Source: Ochotona curzoniae
Taxonomy: Eukaryota > Chordata > Mammalia > Lagomorpha > Ochotonidae
NCBI RefSeq assembly: GCF_017591425.1
Contig: NW_024466413.1
Coordinates: 992,001 to 1,056,000 of the forward strand
DNA: 64,000 nucleotides
Direction of reading: 5' to 3'
Part shown: in pieces, positions 23,651-35,226 of the stretch
How the letters are laid out: each line of letters starts with the position of its first letter
Position numbering within the stretch: the stretch's first letter is position 1
Position numbers and translations under genes: made by a program
Notes under the pieces: model-generated
What the model was told of the DNA's origin: nothing
Database searches by the model: none
What the model saw: the letters and a program-made list of their open reading frames with translations, nothing else

Positions 23651-23794
23651 CGCCCTCCCTCCCTGCCCACCATACCGTGCTCAGACAGCCCGAGGATTTC
23701 TAGGTCCCCTTTGCCTGCCTAGTCCCTTGAAGTGCCAGAGATCAAACACCAGCTGGGGAACAGCTGGGGCCTGACCTTTGCACTTTTCTTGCAG

Positions 23795-23911
23795 TGCCAG
23801 GTGACTGTGGTAACAGAGCCACCACCTCTGCCCCTGCAGCCTCCCACGCCTGGCAGTGAACAGATTGGATTTTTGAAGACCATCAACTGCTCCTGCCCAC
23901 GTGGAGAGAAG
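23795..23911 (+). CDS. COL22A1: COL22A1 exon: Pro-rich hinge and entry to the triple helix
   Basis: The acceptor is TTTTCTTGCAG and the donor is GAGAAG|GTACTG (weak +4 to +6). The exon is 117 nt = 39 codons, phase 0. The peptide starts CQVTVVTEPPPLPLQPP, continues TPGSEQIGFLKTI and ends NCSCPRGEK. The proline run is about two residues shorter than in human. NCS is an N-glycosylation sequon. The closing GEK is the first collagen triplet. Three cysteines (CQV, NCSC) flank the hinge just before the helix, a position suited to interchain disulphides that lock a homotrimer (inference). Confidence 0.97.
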
Positions 23912-26503
23912 GTACTGTCCAGTTATAGTACCTGTGACCATCACCCTAATCCCCAGGGCTGAGGCAGGCAGGGCTCAAGTGCAGGACCACTAAGTGAGAA
24001 GCTGAGTTTCCCATCATGCATCTGGCCTTTCTGGGTGAAATGGCGCAGGTGCATGAGGACTTTCAGCTCCAAGTGCTGCCCTTGTTCTTGATACTCACAC
24101 CTAGCAGAATGGAGAGCCCCAGACTTGTTCCTCGTTGACATCTTTCTGGAGTTCTTCGTGTGTTTTTGAGAGTGTTCTGGCTCTTCCCAAGGGTAACTGA
24201 GTCCAAACTGACTTCATTGCAGAAGGAACATGGCAGTGAAGGTGGACTGGGGCCACTCTGCAGGAACAGACTCTTGTCTCTCCTGTCAGTCTCCTTGAAT
24301 CAGCCACGCTGTACTGTCTCCAAGCCACGTTTGTGCAACTGTGTCTCAGTTCACAAAATGCCACGTTCTTGTGAACCCCGCCTTGGCCAATCCTTTGCTT
24401 ACACGGAGTGGCTCTCTGTGTCTCTGAGCTCTGGTTCTGTCTCCATATGTAGTTGTAACTCAGGCTCTTCTCCGTTTGTGCAGTAGGATGTGTGAATACC
24501 TGTGTGCTGGGAACATTACTGTGGGTTATGCGAATGGGCCGACAGCCTTAGGCCCCTCGGCTGTTTAGCAGCCCCAGATCAGTGCAGTGAGAGTTCAAGT
24601 TAAGTAGAGAGGCTGCCGTTAACACATCTGAGTAGCAGGTTTCCCTTCTCTCTTGGCCTCTTGGCCTACAGACCCTCCCTACCTGAAAGCCAAGCCCTGC
24701 AGAGGACGGTGTCCACAGGGGCCCCATTGGATGTGTAGGGGAGAGCCAGGTCAATTATGCTGTGGCTGAGGCATTTCTGGGTGGGGGTGGGTGGATGAGC
24801 CAGGATATACACAAACAGTGGCTGGCTGAGGTAGGCCTTGGTTGGTCTGCTGACCCCGTTCTCATGTGTCCATGAAATAACAGCAGCAGCTGTCTAAACT
24901 CCAATCCTCTGGCTCCTTGTCTTAGTTAGGAAACCCCAATGAGAAGGGCGATGCACTCTGTGGTCTGCTTCCTGCTGCTGTGTATGCAAAGACTACACCA
25001 GGGAGCAGAGCCAAAACAAGCTCTGTCCAGGCCTGTGCCATGGTTGTCTCCCAACCAATGCTCCTGTGGTCTCTGGCAGAGACCCCAGGAGGGAAGGTGC
25101 TCCGGGGTCAGGCAAGTCTGTGCCTACCCTTTCCCATCCTCTTTCTGTTCTTCCACCTCTCTAGTGCACAGAACTGCTCCCGCGTGCTTTCTGGCCTCAT
25201 CTCCCTCTGCTTTCTGGCTCCCATTGCCAGGACAGGAAGAACCTCTAACTCCTTGCAAGGGCTGGGTTCTTTCTTGCTTTTTGATGCTTGAATCTGGCTG
25301 GATCCCTTTTCCCCACCCCAGCTCCCTTTGCTGGCTCCTGCCTGTTCTGGCGCAACATCTGCAAAGAATGTCTTGGAGCACACTGCTTTCTCTCTCCTTC
25401 CCTCTCTCTTTCCATCACTCAGTCAATGCCTTTATTTTTAGCACCTGCTGTTTCAGAGACACTCCGTTCCTTCTCCATCCCTGTGCCCCAATCGGCTAGA
25501 TCAGAGGTCACCTTGAGTTGAGTATATCCACCTGCTTGCCTTCTTAGGATGTTGACTTTTCAGTGACAGAGACTGAAAAATTCCTTTGTTTTCAGTGGCT
25601 GATGTATATATTTTGGTATAGAGAAGGCTGCCATGTAATGGCTGGATTGAGGACTAAGTAGGTCAGGGCATGAGAGGATGGGTGCGTGACTAAGTGGATG
25701 AACACATGGGAGGTATCTCCTAACTGATGGGGTAAGCTTCCTACTTGAGGTTGTCAATCACCTTACATGTTCTTGGTGTCACATTCAAGTTGGTGAGTCC
25801 AGGAACTCATGTTTCTGCTTAGTCATCATTCTGTTTCTGACTCCCAAGTGTGCTGTGCCTTCTTCTCTGTCTAGGGGTTTGAAGACAAATGGACCAAAGC
25901 TCTCAAAACACCTGCAGTTCCCCCTCTGGTTTGGGAGCCACAGGTAGCCAGCAAAGTGGCCTGCTGCTCCCTTCCCGTCAGTGAGGTCAGCATGGAAGAG
26001 CCTGGCATCCATCTCATTTTTCTCCAAAGTGCAGCTTAAGAGCCCTGGGAGTCTGGGAGTGTGAGAGTTCCCTCCTTGGAGACACAGCCCTGGCCACAGA
26101 CCTCAGAGTCAGTGGTTTGACCCCTCAGTTCACTTTGTAAAGCCCCTTGGTTCTATGACAGTCAGTGGGCTACTGGCCATCTTTGTAAGCAAGCACCACC
26201 TCTGCTGGTGAGCGAGGGGCATGTGCAACGTGTCCTGATGGAAACGTGCATCCTCGTGTGTGCGGGTGACACCCATGATGCATCTGAAGCTTGATCTCAG
26301 GGAGCCTCAGCTGTTAGGGATAGGTTCGCAGGTTGACGGGTGAGCTGTTAGTGGTGGCTTCACAGGTGAGTACGTATGCTACTGCTTTTCAATAATGTCA
26401 TATTTCCACAAGTAAAACTAGATGAATTGTGTTGCATTTTTTAGTATGATAATTTAAGAAAACTTCAAACACTTCATGGACAATGCATATTATGAGATAC
26501 TGT

Positions 26504-26801
26504 GATTTTTAAAAGTTATTTATTTGGAAGGTGGTGTTAGACAACTTCCATCTACTGGTTCACTCCCTAAGTGATCATGATGGCCGGGTCAGGACCAGGG
26601 CAGAGCCGGGAGTCTTCAACTTTAATCATGTCTCTCACACAGCTGGCAGGGCTTGAGTACCATGACCATCTTCTCAGAGCTTCCAAGGTGCGTTGGCAGG
26701 GAGCTGGATTTGAAGTGGAGCAACTGGAACTCAAATTGGCCCTACCCTACCTGGGACGCTGATGTTGCAGCTTAATCTGATGTGTCACTGTGCTGGCCCT
26801 G
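26504..26801 (-). mobile_element. Old CSINE, antisense
   Basis: TTTTTAAAAGTTATTTATTTGG tail at the left, GGTTCACTCCCTAAGTGATC, CAGGGAGCTGGATTTGAAG, and GTGTCACTGTGCTGGCCCTG head at the right. Diverged throughout. Confidence 0.85.
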
Positions 26802-27082
26802 GAAAAATTATACGTTGATGTCACATTTCTTGCATTATAGTTTACTTTTAATTTCCATGAACTTTCTGAAGTACTCTCACATTTCTATGCATCAACACAT
26901 TGCACATTCCATTCTAAAATCTAGTTATGTGTGCTCTTTAATACATTTTAAAACTGAACAACTTTCTTGTGTAAGAGTAGATCTTGGTATGTTTTACAAT
27001 TCAGTGAACAAGCAGCGATCTACATCATGGTTTTACACAATAAGGTGAAAATAGCCAATCCAGTATTTGATCCCAGGTGAAG

Positions 27083-27325
27083 GCTTGTTGGATTTGCTCT
27101 CCACCTGGGAGAGCTCTGAGTCATGCCCCAGGCTCCTCCACTTCTGATCCAGCTTCCTGCTGTTCTGCATGCCCTGAGAGACAGCAGGCAAGGGTTCAAG
27201 CACGCAGGAGACCTGGATGGAACTCTCAGCTTTGGTCTGATCCAGTCTTGGCTATTGCAGACATTTGGGAAGTGAACCAGTTGATGGGTGTTCTAACTGC
27301 CTTTCAAACAAATAAGTTTTTAAAA
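27083..27325 (+). mobile_element. Old CSINE, sense
   Basis: TCCTCCACTTCTGATCCAGC, TTCCTGCTGTTCTGCATGCC, CAGGAGACCTGGATGGAAC, TTGGGAAGTGAACCAGTTGA and CTGCCTTTCAAACAAATAAG follow the CSINE 3' half. The head is eroded. Confidence 0.8.
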
Positions 27326-27753
27326 GTATGTATATATGGATGGGGTTAAAAGTGATACCATAACAAGTGTACTCCAAGTGGAATGATCAAATTGAATTCA
27401 TTAATAAACCCACAGGCTAAGATACTTGCAATCTCTGGCTGCCTCCATTGGCCAATATCTGCCTGTCTCCCTGTTATACCAGCCTCTGTTAAACACCGTG
27501 GTGTGCTGATCATGTGCCACTTGTGGTTCTGGGCAGGGGCTTGGCTGCCTCAGGACGCCACGTCCAAGGCCCCCATGTAGGTCTGCCACCCAAGCACAAA
27601 GGTGCTTGGTGTCATTGGCCAATTCCCTTTTATGACTTCCACTAAGAACCTGGCTTTTGAGCACATGGGATAGATAACCAACCAGTGATGAGTGGAGTAG
27701 GAAAATCATGAAGACAGAGTCTGACTCATTGCCTTGTGTCTTTCTCCTTCCAG

Positions 27754-27798
27754 GGTGAAAAGGGCTCTGGAGGCCCTGTGGGACTCCCAGGTCTGAAG
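27754..27798 (+). CDS. COL22A1: COL22A1 collagen exon, 45 nt (GEKGSGGPVGLPGLK)
   Basis: The acceptor is TCTCCTTCCAG and the donor is CTGAAG|GTCAGT (C at +3, weaker than its neighbours). It is five uninterrupted Gly-X-Y triplets, phase 0. Human has GEMGVAGPMGLPGPK. Here LK replaces the Pro of PK. Confidence 0.95.
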
Positions 27799-28494
27799 GT
27801 CAGTGTCCGTGACACAGGTGCTGGTCAACAGCTGGGTGTCCATGTCAGAAAGAGATTGTGTCTTCTAAGTTGCCATCCTGCCAGTCTCACATCCCCCATT
27901 TCTCAGTGTGTCAGTGTGAGGCAGGCAGGGAGCACTGCCCAGAGCCGGGCTCAGAGTTCATTGACTCTCACAGCCCTGGTCTCCTTGACTGGCTAGCTCT
28001 GCACATGTCCTTACAAGCATTGTAAAACCAACCAAGGGATGTGATACACACATAAAGTGTGAAATTCTTTACAAGTAAAACTTGCACACTCACTAACTAC
28101 CCAAGCCAGGGTAGCCTGGGGGGACCTCTGTCCTCACCCTTGATCTGCTGGCTTCTCCAGCTTTGCAACATTGTGGAGTTTCAGGGTCTGTCTTCTCTCT
28201 GATCTCAGAAAACTGAGAGCTGGAGGGGTGTCAGGTGCCCACCGGGTGCCAGGTGGCTGGGTTTGACATCAGTATGGATGTGGTCTGTGAGGTATTCAGT
28301 GTGGTGAGGACACATGGAGATACCCAAGCCTCTGGCTTGTCCACTCCTTGCCTCCTTTACCTTCTATGCCCCCATAGAGCTCCCTGAGTCTTACTCTCCT
28401 CTCCCTAATTCTGCCAGACCTTTCCCTCCCTGACCTTTCTGTCTCCTTGCCTCCGCTGCTGCCCCCCTTGAGGACAGTCTTAGTTTTGTCACCT

Positions 28495-28600
28495 GTCAAC
28501 ACATTTATTACATACCTGCACAGGGTCAGGCACCACGGTCATCCCTAGGGCCGAAGGAGGATTCAGACAGGTCCCATCCTCCAACTCCTCAGGGTGTGGC
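28495..28600 (+). repeat. Probable L2 LINE fragment
   Basis: ACACATTTATTACATACCTG, then CAGGGTCAGGCACCACGG, then CAGACAGGTCCCATCCTCC resembles the L2 3' end (TTTATTGAG...ACCTACTATGTGCCAGGCAC). By eye. Confidence 0.45.
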
Positions 28601-28884
28601 AGCAGGCGGATTTGGGAGCAAATAGAATGAATTTCTTTCTGCCTGCTGCTTCCTCACCTGCCACTGGATTCCAGAGCTAGGGGCTGTGCACCTGTTATGT
28701 GCCAGGCTCCAGCAAGCTCTGTGTTTAAAGTCAGCTTGGTTGTGTCCACTGCTTTAGTGCAGGGGGCCAATTCTTGTTGAGTGAATAATACCACATCCGG
28801 TGCCAACTCCACAGGAGAGGCAGCATTTGTAAGATCGAGAGAGAGATGACATAGTGACCTACTGACCAATGCTACGTTTGGCTG

Positions 28885-28998
28885 GACATCCCCCTCCTGC
28901 TGGTCTTCTCTCTGCTCTTCTGTCCCTCTTCTCTCTCCCCTTTTCTTTCTTTTCTCTCCATTCTGACCCTGTGGACAGCTCCTTCTCCTCTTCTCCTC
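28885..28998. repeat. Pyrimidine-rich tract
   Basis: About 110 bases dominated by C and T on the + strand (TTCTCTCTGCTCTTCTGTCC, CTTTTCTTTCTTTTCTCTCC, CTTCTCCTCTTCTCCTCTGG), directly left of the CA-rich tract. Confidence 0.7.
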
Positions 28999-29049
28999 TG
29001 GACTGACATGACCAGGATGGGGAATCATAGGCATACACCATGTACTGTA

Positions 29050-29510
29050 CTATCTTTCTCTGTTGCTCTCACATGGACACATGCACACACACACACGTTT
29101 CACACTTGCATACCCATATAGTCTCACAAACTCCCATCACCATCCCATTCACAAATGTATATGTATACTTGCATTGTTCACACACGTCTACTCTCATACA
29201 CATCCATTCTCACACACTCACATATACATACACTCCCCTAACACTATCCACTTGCCATCACATTCACACATATACATACTTACATATCTCACACACATAC
29301 TCCCATATGTGCATGCACATATGTCCCTTATCATACACACACAGTACCATATATATACATCCATACATTCACAACACCCACCCTTACGCTATCACACTCA
29401 CACACATGCATTTCACACAAATATTCATATATTATCCCACATACTGTTACACTCACACATGCTGACAGGCGCATGCTTTCTCATATTCACATGTCTCACT
29501 CACACGTGTA
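29050..29510. repeat. CA-rich imperfect simple-sequence tract
   Basis: A second long domain of CACACA/CATACA/TCACAC steps, very like that at 1.1-1.8 kb. Reading frames across it give His/Thr/Tyr/Ser-rich peptides of no significance. Confidence 0.85.
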
Positions 29511-29935
29511 CCTGCCCATCAGACCCCTCCATAGTCAGTACGCTCCTTGTGAGGATGGAGATGGGAGTGGAGGGAAGTAAGATGGATGGAGCCCTGAGGA
29601 TGAGAACAGAGACCTCGAGGGGAGAGGCCCTGCCTCGCTGGGTCCAGGATAAAGCTGGGCTGCCTGGGCCAGAGAAGGCAGGGGATGGGCATTCAGGATC
29701 CACGGGAACAGCATGCGTGAAGTATCCCTGTGTTCCTGGAGGATGAGGATGGGGAGATGGGAAGGATGAGGCTCATTTGCCCGAGCTGCCCTCAGTTTCT
29801 GGACTCCTGCTCTTGGGGAATGACATGGCTGCTTCCTTCCTCCCCACTGCTCTGTGGAAGTGCAGCCGGTCTGGCCATGGTGTCTGTGTGCAGGAGGAGC
29901 CCTGACTTGTGCTTGTCTCTGGTTTCAACCCTCAG

Positions 29936-29998
29936 GGGGATATGGGAGCCACTGGTCTGATGGGTGCTCCAGGGCCCAAGGGAGAGAAAGGAGATTCG
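29936..29998 (+). CDS. COL22A1: COL22A1 collagen exon, 63 nt (GDMGATGLMGAPGPKGEK...)
   Basis: The acceptor is GTTTCAACCCTCAG and the donor is GATTCG|GTGAGT. It is seven Gly-X-Y triplets ending GDS, phase 0. Human reads GDIGAIGPVGAPGPKGEK then GDV. It is the longest collagen exon in the window. Confidence 0.96.
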
Positions 29999-30572
29999 GT
30001 GAGTAAAGCGTTGCTCTGGCCATAGCCGGACCCCAGGTCTGATGTGGGAGACTCAGGCCTCCATTGCTCCCCACTCCGATCATGCAGATGAGCAAGGATG
30101 GGCTGAATGCTGGTGGGTTCTGGCCATCGTGAGGCTCCCCTTTGTGGGTAGGAGGGATCCGCTGGACATGGCCCTGTGGCCTCTCAGCCTGGCCCTCATG
30201 CAGCCATGCTTCCCAGTCAGCAGCTGGGATGCCCAGTGCCCAGCTCCCACACCCATCCACTGGATGTTTGTGATGCCTTGCTCACCCGGGCCACTTTGCA
30301 TGCTCATCCCCCCGCCGAAGTTGACACATCCCCTCCCACCATCATTCAGAGTTGACTCGTGTCTAATTCTCCAGGGTCTCTGATACCCACGTCATCAGCA
30401 CATCCTCCACTCCCACACTGGGGCACACCCAGGCGACATCACATCATCATGACACATGGGCTAGCATGAATTCTGTTCATGAATCTTTCAAAAGAGGAGT
30501 GAACGCAGCTGATGTGGGGATCAGGAGAGAATTCCAGACAAGAGCAAGTCACAGGACATGGCCTCAGGAGCC

Positions 30573-30735
30573 AAAAAGTTGGGAATTGAATTCTGGTCTC
30601 ACCGGCAGACATAACCTTTCTGTCATTGGTTTTCTCATCTGAACAGCAGGGTTGCAAAACACACCAACACCAACGCTGCACAATTGCATTTGAAGGTTGT
30701 GTGCGTTAATGCAAGCAAACACCATAGTGTTCCCA
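30573..30735 (+). repeat. Probable MIR, sense
   Basis: GGGAATTGAATTCTGGTCTC, CATAACCTTTCTGTCATTGG, TTTTCTCATCTGAACAGCAG and GTGTGCGTTAATGCAAGC follow the MIR 3' order. Confidence 0.55.
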
Positions 30736-31734
30736 GAGTTCACACTATCACTGCTGTTCCGGTGACCTGGCCCTGTGGCAGCACCAGCCCCTACCTCCAG
30801 CATGGCACTGGGCAGGAAGTAGCTTTCAGGTGGACCTCGGTAGCTGTCCTTGGCTCCAGCTTTTATTAGTTGTGTGGGAAGAGGCCGTTCACCTCTCTGA
30901 ACACTGTCGCTCTTCCTCATTGATGGCAGTGCTGGTTTTGGTGTGTGATCCTCGTGAGTTCCTTCTGGTTGTCAGTGCAGACAAGACACAGGCTCACGCA
31001 CCCCCTGCGAGAGCCCCTTTGTCTGTATCCTTCCTGTTGGAGATGCCCCCTCCACCGGTCCAGCCTCATCTATTCTGACAATGAACTTGATGCAGTGTCG
31101 TCCCATCTCTGATGAAAATGACGCTGGCTTTTCAGACCTGAACAGCCTGTCGTTGAGGACATTGGATGGATGTGGCTGAGGCAGGACCTGAACCTGCTTC
31201 CATTTCTCTGAGCCCTGTGCTTCCTGCATTGTACGTGCCTACCCTCTGTGTATATGAAGACAGCACCTGTTGGCACCGAGTGACAGGGTGTGAACAGCTG
31301 GTGACATTGAGCAGTACTTGCCGCATGCCTGGCTCTGCCTGCCATACTCTGCAGGTCGACTGGGTACAAATCCTTTTGTCAGCGTGGAGAGCTGGGGCCT
31401 AGTGGAATGCTCGTCTTGCACACTACCCAGCTGAAACTCAGAAAAGTGGCTCTCAGGAAATCATGTGGGGAGCAGGAAGAACAGGAAATGCCAGGCCTGC
31501 TCTCCTCTTCCCTGCATTCCTGGAGACTTGCTTTCTGCTGCCTGCTGCCTGTAGTAGCTGGGCTCACAAGCAGGGCGACAAGGAGAGCCTGACCTGGGAG
31601 TTGGGAAGAGTCCCCCATCCCCAGCCAGCCAGCCAGCGAGCAGATGAGGGTGTGTTCTAGAACCCCAATTCTGGAGGTTGCCTGTGGCAGACTTGCCCTC
31701 ATTGTTGCCTGCCAGGTGCCATGTGGCACTTAAA

Positions 31735-32760
31735 ATAATAACAAGTGAAATAAGAGAGAGAGGGGAAAAAAGGACCAGCAGGGCTCCACAATAGTTTTGG
31801 ACTTACCAGAAAAAGAATCAGCATTTGATGAAGAAAAATGCAGAAGGTGAGCAGACTCTTAGATGTGGAGGACCATAGGTGCGCTGAAGTGTACAAAATT
31901 TAAATTAAAGATGGGACACGGCGGGGAGCAGAACATATCCCCAAGAAATAATGGCTGAGGATTGCTGAAGACTCAATGAAAAGCAGTAACTGCAGAATCA
32001 AGATACTCAGTAAGCTCCAATTGGATAAGCAGCAAGAAGCCCACACTTAGAAATGTCACCCTAAAAATGAGAGCAAAGAGAAAGCTTTGAAAGCATCAAG
32101 GGAGCAAAACGAGCCTTCACGTTGAAGAGCACCCCCAGTAAGATTAACAGTCACCCAGTTATCTGCCAACTGGCCATCTGTGGTAATGGAGACCAGAGTG
32201 CAATAGGAAACTAAATTCTCAGTAGTGATCATGGCAATGCATTGTTGGATAGTTAACAACATGGCCTGTAATGTTATGAAGTAGCGGCTCAACAAAGGGA
32301 GGAGGGGGATGGAGCAAAAAAGGAAGTGTGTCTTCGTAACTCTGGAGTAGATCCTGACAAATTAAAACATGTATGGCAAGCCCTAGAGCAAAAAGGACAG
32401 AGAAAGCAACATTAAGGAAATTGTTAAATAGAAAATAGTTGAATCACAAGAGAGTAATAAATGGGCCAATAAAAATAATTAAGAGAGATAAAGGGGAAAG
32501 AGTGAAATCATAGGTAGCTCATTATGTGAATGCCAACATTAAAATGTGAATGTGTTAAATGAATTAAATGTAGAGACTTTCAGGCAGGATGCCAGAGCAG
32601 GATCTGGTATATCCTGTCCATAGGAGACACTATTGATTCAAACATACACAGTGGTCCAAAGTCAAAGGATGGAAAATGTGTGTTCTGAAAACAGCAAAGA
32701 AACCCAGAGTGGCATCCCAGCATCAGACAGCGATGCTTCTAACCAAAACCTGGGGTGGAG
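31735..32760 (+). mobile_element. Diverged LINE-1 fragment (ORF1 end to ORF2 start), sense
   Basis: A-rich + strand segment. AAGAAATAATGGCTGAGGAT, AAGCCCACACTTAGAAATG, GCTTTGAAAGCATCAAGGG and CCCAGTAAGATTAACAGTC match the C-terminal part of L1 ORF1. TTAAATGAATTAAATGTAGA and GTCAAAGGATGGAAAATGTG match the start of ORF2. No reading frame is intact and there are apparent internal deletions. Established: this order (ORF1 then ORF2) is the L1 layout. The family assignment is by eye, and the boundaries are approximate. Confidence 0.75.
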
Positions 32761-33006
32761 AAAGAGATGGATTTGACTGTGATGACTGCTTCATGACTCC
32801 ATAAAATATGCTAAGACCTACTGAGTTGCTCCTTCTAGGTTGGTGATTCTGCACAATGAAACTTGTATTACAATAAGGCTGTTGTGGAAACAATAGCTTC
32901 ACCTAAGGAAAGAGTCAATGGGAAGGCACCTGTCCCTTCCACAGTCAGGGCAGACCCTGCCAGGAGGGGCTCTGAAGTAACCTCTGCTTTGTTTTCCTTC
33001 TTCCAG

Positions 33007-33045
33007 GGCAGGGGACCTTTTGTCCAAGGAGAAAAGGGAGAAAAG
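33007..33045 (+). CDS. COL22A1: COL22A1 collagen exon, 39 nt, with triplet interruption (GRGPFVQGEKGEK)
   Basis: The acceptor is CTTCTTCCAG and the donor is GAAAAG|GTAAGC. It is 13 codons, phase 0. The Gly-X-Y pattern breaks: GRG PFVQ is followed by regular GEK GEK, giving 3n+1 residues. Human has GIGPFGQGEKGEK, so the interruption is conserved, but the human Gly of PFGQ is Val here. Such a one-residue interruption produces a local kink or flexible site. In a homotrimer all three chains share it, so the register is kept. Confidence 0.95.
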
Positions 33046-33769
33046 GTAAGCCTCTCCCATTGGCCAAACCCCCCACCCTCTCAGGGAACAGAACAGGGAC
33101 TGACGTCTGGGGAAGGGGAGTGTGCCACTGGGTACAAGTATTGGACAGGTCTCCTGGGCCGAGTGCCCGGTCCTGCTGGCACAGACAGGACTGTTGTGAG
33201 GGGGTTGCCCTGCATGCTCTGCAGAGGTGAAGGTGATGTGTAGCAAGTGGTTGGGAAGCTGTGTCTTGGGCTGTTCCTAAAAGGAGGGGAAGCTGTGGGG
33301 TTGACTGAATCGCTGTTCCTGCTGCAGCTGGGGATACTGAGATGTGGAGGAGGTGTACCCATGGCCGCAGGATGCAGGAACTGCTGGGAATACAGCCTCC
33401 CTCCTCAGCACGCCCAGCATGTGCCCCTTCTCAGCTGCTCCTTGCTTTCACATCCACCCATATGGACCCCCTACCACCCTCTGCTCCTTTCCAAGTATTG
33501 AGACAAAAGGGAGGCAGCCCGAGGGCCACTCACAGCCTAGGTGCTGGAGGTGTGGGGAAAGGGAGATCATGGATCCCGCATCTCTGCTGGTGTCGTCTGG
33601 CCTGCTTTGGGGCAGTTGGCAGAGGAGCAGGCAGAGGACCAAGAGGGGATGGCTCTCTCGGGGACGTCAATGGTCCCTTGGTTTTCCATCGTAAACACCC
33701 TTTGGATGGCAGAGTCTACAGGATCAGCCCTCAAAAAGCAGTAACCCAGAGGGGTCTCCAGAAAGTAGC

Positions 33770-33905
33770 CATTAGCCCGTCTGTCGGGGTGGACCACGTC
33801 ACAGCCTGGAGCTTATTCCGGTTCTCCCACATGGATGCTGGGCCACCGGCCGCTGCTTTTGCCAGGCCATTGGCTGGAAGCTGGATCAGAACTGCAGCAG
33901 TGTGC
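33770..33905 (-). mobile_element. CSINE fragment, antisense
   Basis: CGGTTCTCCCACATGGATGC, CGCTGCTTTTGCCAGGCCAT and GGCTGGAAGCTGGATCAGAA match the centre of an antisense CSINE. Both ends are eroded. The 230-residue ORF crossing it is not a gene. Confidence 0.6.
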
Positions 33906-34611
33906 ACATATTGTCTCTGCAGCTCCAGCACTGCGGACAGTGGCTTTACCTGCCCCACAACTCTACTTTTGATCATTTCTTTGGCCAGTTCTGTGCTCCT
34001 CCCCAAACTTGCTGCTGGTGCCTGGAGAAATTGAGGATGCTCAAAACCCATGTCACTCCTAGGAATTAATTTATTTTATAAGAAAACTGTACTGTGCAGC
34101 TTCCGTGCCAGTAAATAGACATTATATGTGCTTGTACATATCAAACTTCCAAGATGTATTTATGGTATTTGTTTTTAGTTTTGGGTTTCTTTCTCTTGCT
34201 TGTGGCCGGTTAATGAGAATCCTTTATCTCAGGTTCTCTGACTGTGTGCTAATGTGCATTATCCATGCTTATCGAGTTGGATAACTGATTGAGGGTCTTC
34301 TATTTTTTTTTTTTTACAATAAGTAATGGATTTGGGGGGACCTTAGTTTAGCTGCTGTGTGCCCCCAAACAACCTTGTAGGCTGAGAGCAAATGCTGAGG
34401 GGCCATAGGTACCTTTATGCCCTGTCCATGGTGCTAGAGGACACTGGCCAATGGAGATGTGGGCTCTGACACTCAGGGGCTCACCAAGTCTCGTGGACCA
34501 GTGGTGAGTTAAAGGAGGATTAGATTATGAGCACTGGACATGTGTGATGGTTGGCCCAAGAGGGCAGGGGAGGCTGGTGGTCTCTGCAGAGACCGTGGAC
34601 ACAGATTAGCC

Positions 34612-34835
34612 AGACTTTGGCTCAGCCACTAAGCAGCTGCGTGACCTTCAGGACCCGTTGTCGGCACCCTTTAACCTTTGTTTTTCCTCATCTATAATTC
34701 GGCAAATACTCCTCTAGCAGTTCTCATCTCAAGATTGCTGCCAGGATTAAGTGAGCTAATGGAACTAGATGACTTATATTTGTAAAGGAAGTGCTCATAG
34801 ATGTTAAGTGTAATTATGATTATCATTACAGCAGC
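34612..34835 (+). repeat. MIR SINE, sense
   Basis: GGCTCAGCCACTAAGCAGCT, GCGTGACCTTCAGGACCC, TTTTTCCTCATCTATAATTC, GCCAGGATTAAGTGAGCTAA and GTGCTCATAGATGTTAAG follow the MIR order closely. Confidence 0.8.
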
Positions 34836-35226
34836 AGCGCACTTCATTACTCTGCATCGAATGATGTCTTCTGTGCTCTCAGCCTTAACGAGGTCTCACC
34901 CCGAGAGGCAGCCTGCAGCTGTGACATGTCAGAGTTCTCCTGTGGCTTTCCAAGCCCTGGGTAGCCTGCAGAGTGCTGCTCCCACGAGTGATCCAGGTGG
35001 ACAAGCAGAGAGACCCTTTGCATCTAAGATGATAGTGCCTCGCAGATAAAAGCAGCAGCATCATGGATTTTTGTTGCTGAAGAGTTGAGCTGCTGGGAGA
35101 CGGCCTGCCTAGATCTTTGGGGTGCTAACGGTGGAACATGGCACAGGTGTTTAGCCACCTAGGCACCCAGAGCAGGACTCGAGCTCCTGGTTTCTGGGCC
35201 TGTAGAATGTTCTTGTCTGAACCGAG

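Larger units (their letters stand above)
22605..23794 (+). other. COL22A1: COL22A1 intron, 1.2 kb
   Basis: GT-AG intron. It holds a three-copy 77-bp tandem repeat (22807-23035) and a probable antisense MIR (23490-23650). Confidence 0.9.
23912..27753 (+). other. COL22A1: COL22A1 intron, 3.8 kb
   Basis: GT-AG intron. It separates the TSPN region from the collagen exons. It holds an antisense CSINE (26504-26801) and a sense CSINE (27083-27325), close together. The rest is unique sequence. Confidence 0.9.
27799..29935 (+). other. COL22A1: COL22A1 intron, 2.1 kb
   Basis: GT-AG intron. It holds a probable L2 fragment (28495-28600), a pyrimidine-rich tract (28885-28998) and a CA-rich satellite-like tract (29050-29510). 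Confidence 0.9.
29999..33006 (+). other. COL22A1: COL22A1 intron, 3.0 kb
   Basis: GT-AG intron. It holds a MIR (30573-30735) and about 1 kb of diverged LINE-1 (31735-32760) ending some 250 bases before the next exon. Confidence 0.9.

Noticed and set aside
29063..29510. CA-rich region considered as a promoter or CpG island
   Set aside because: It contains almost no CpG and no TATA or initiator context, and it lies between coding exons of the same transcript.
29063..29746. 227-codon plus-strand ORF
   Set aside because: The His/Thr/Tyr-rich first half is translated CA-repeat, and there is no domain or codon signature.
33342..34034. 230-codon plus-strand ORF
   Set aside because: It crosses an antisense CSINE fragment and unique intron. 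No family was recognised, and Cys/Trp/Ser composition is typical of non-coding GC-rich DNA.
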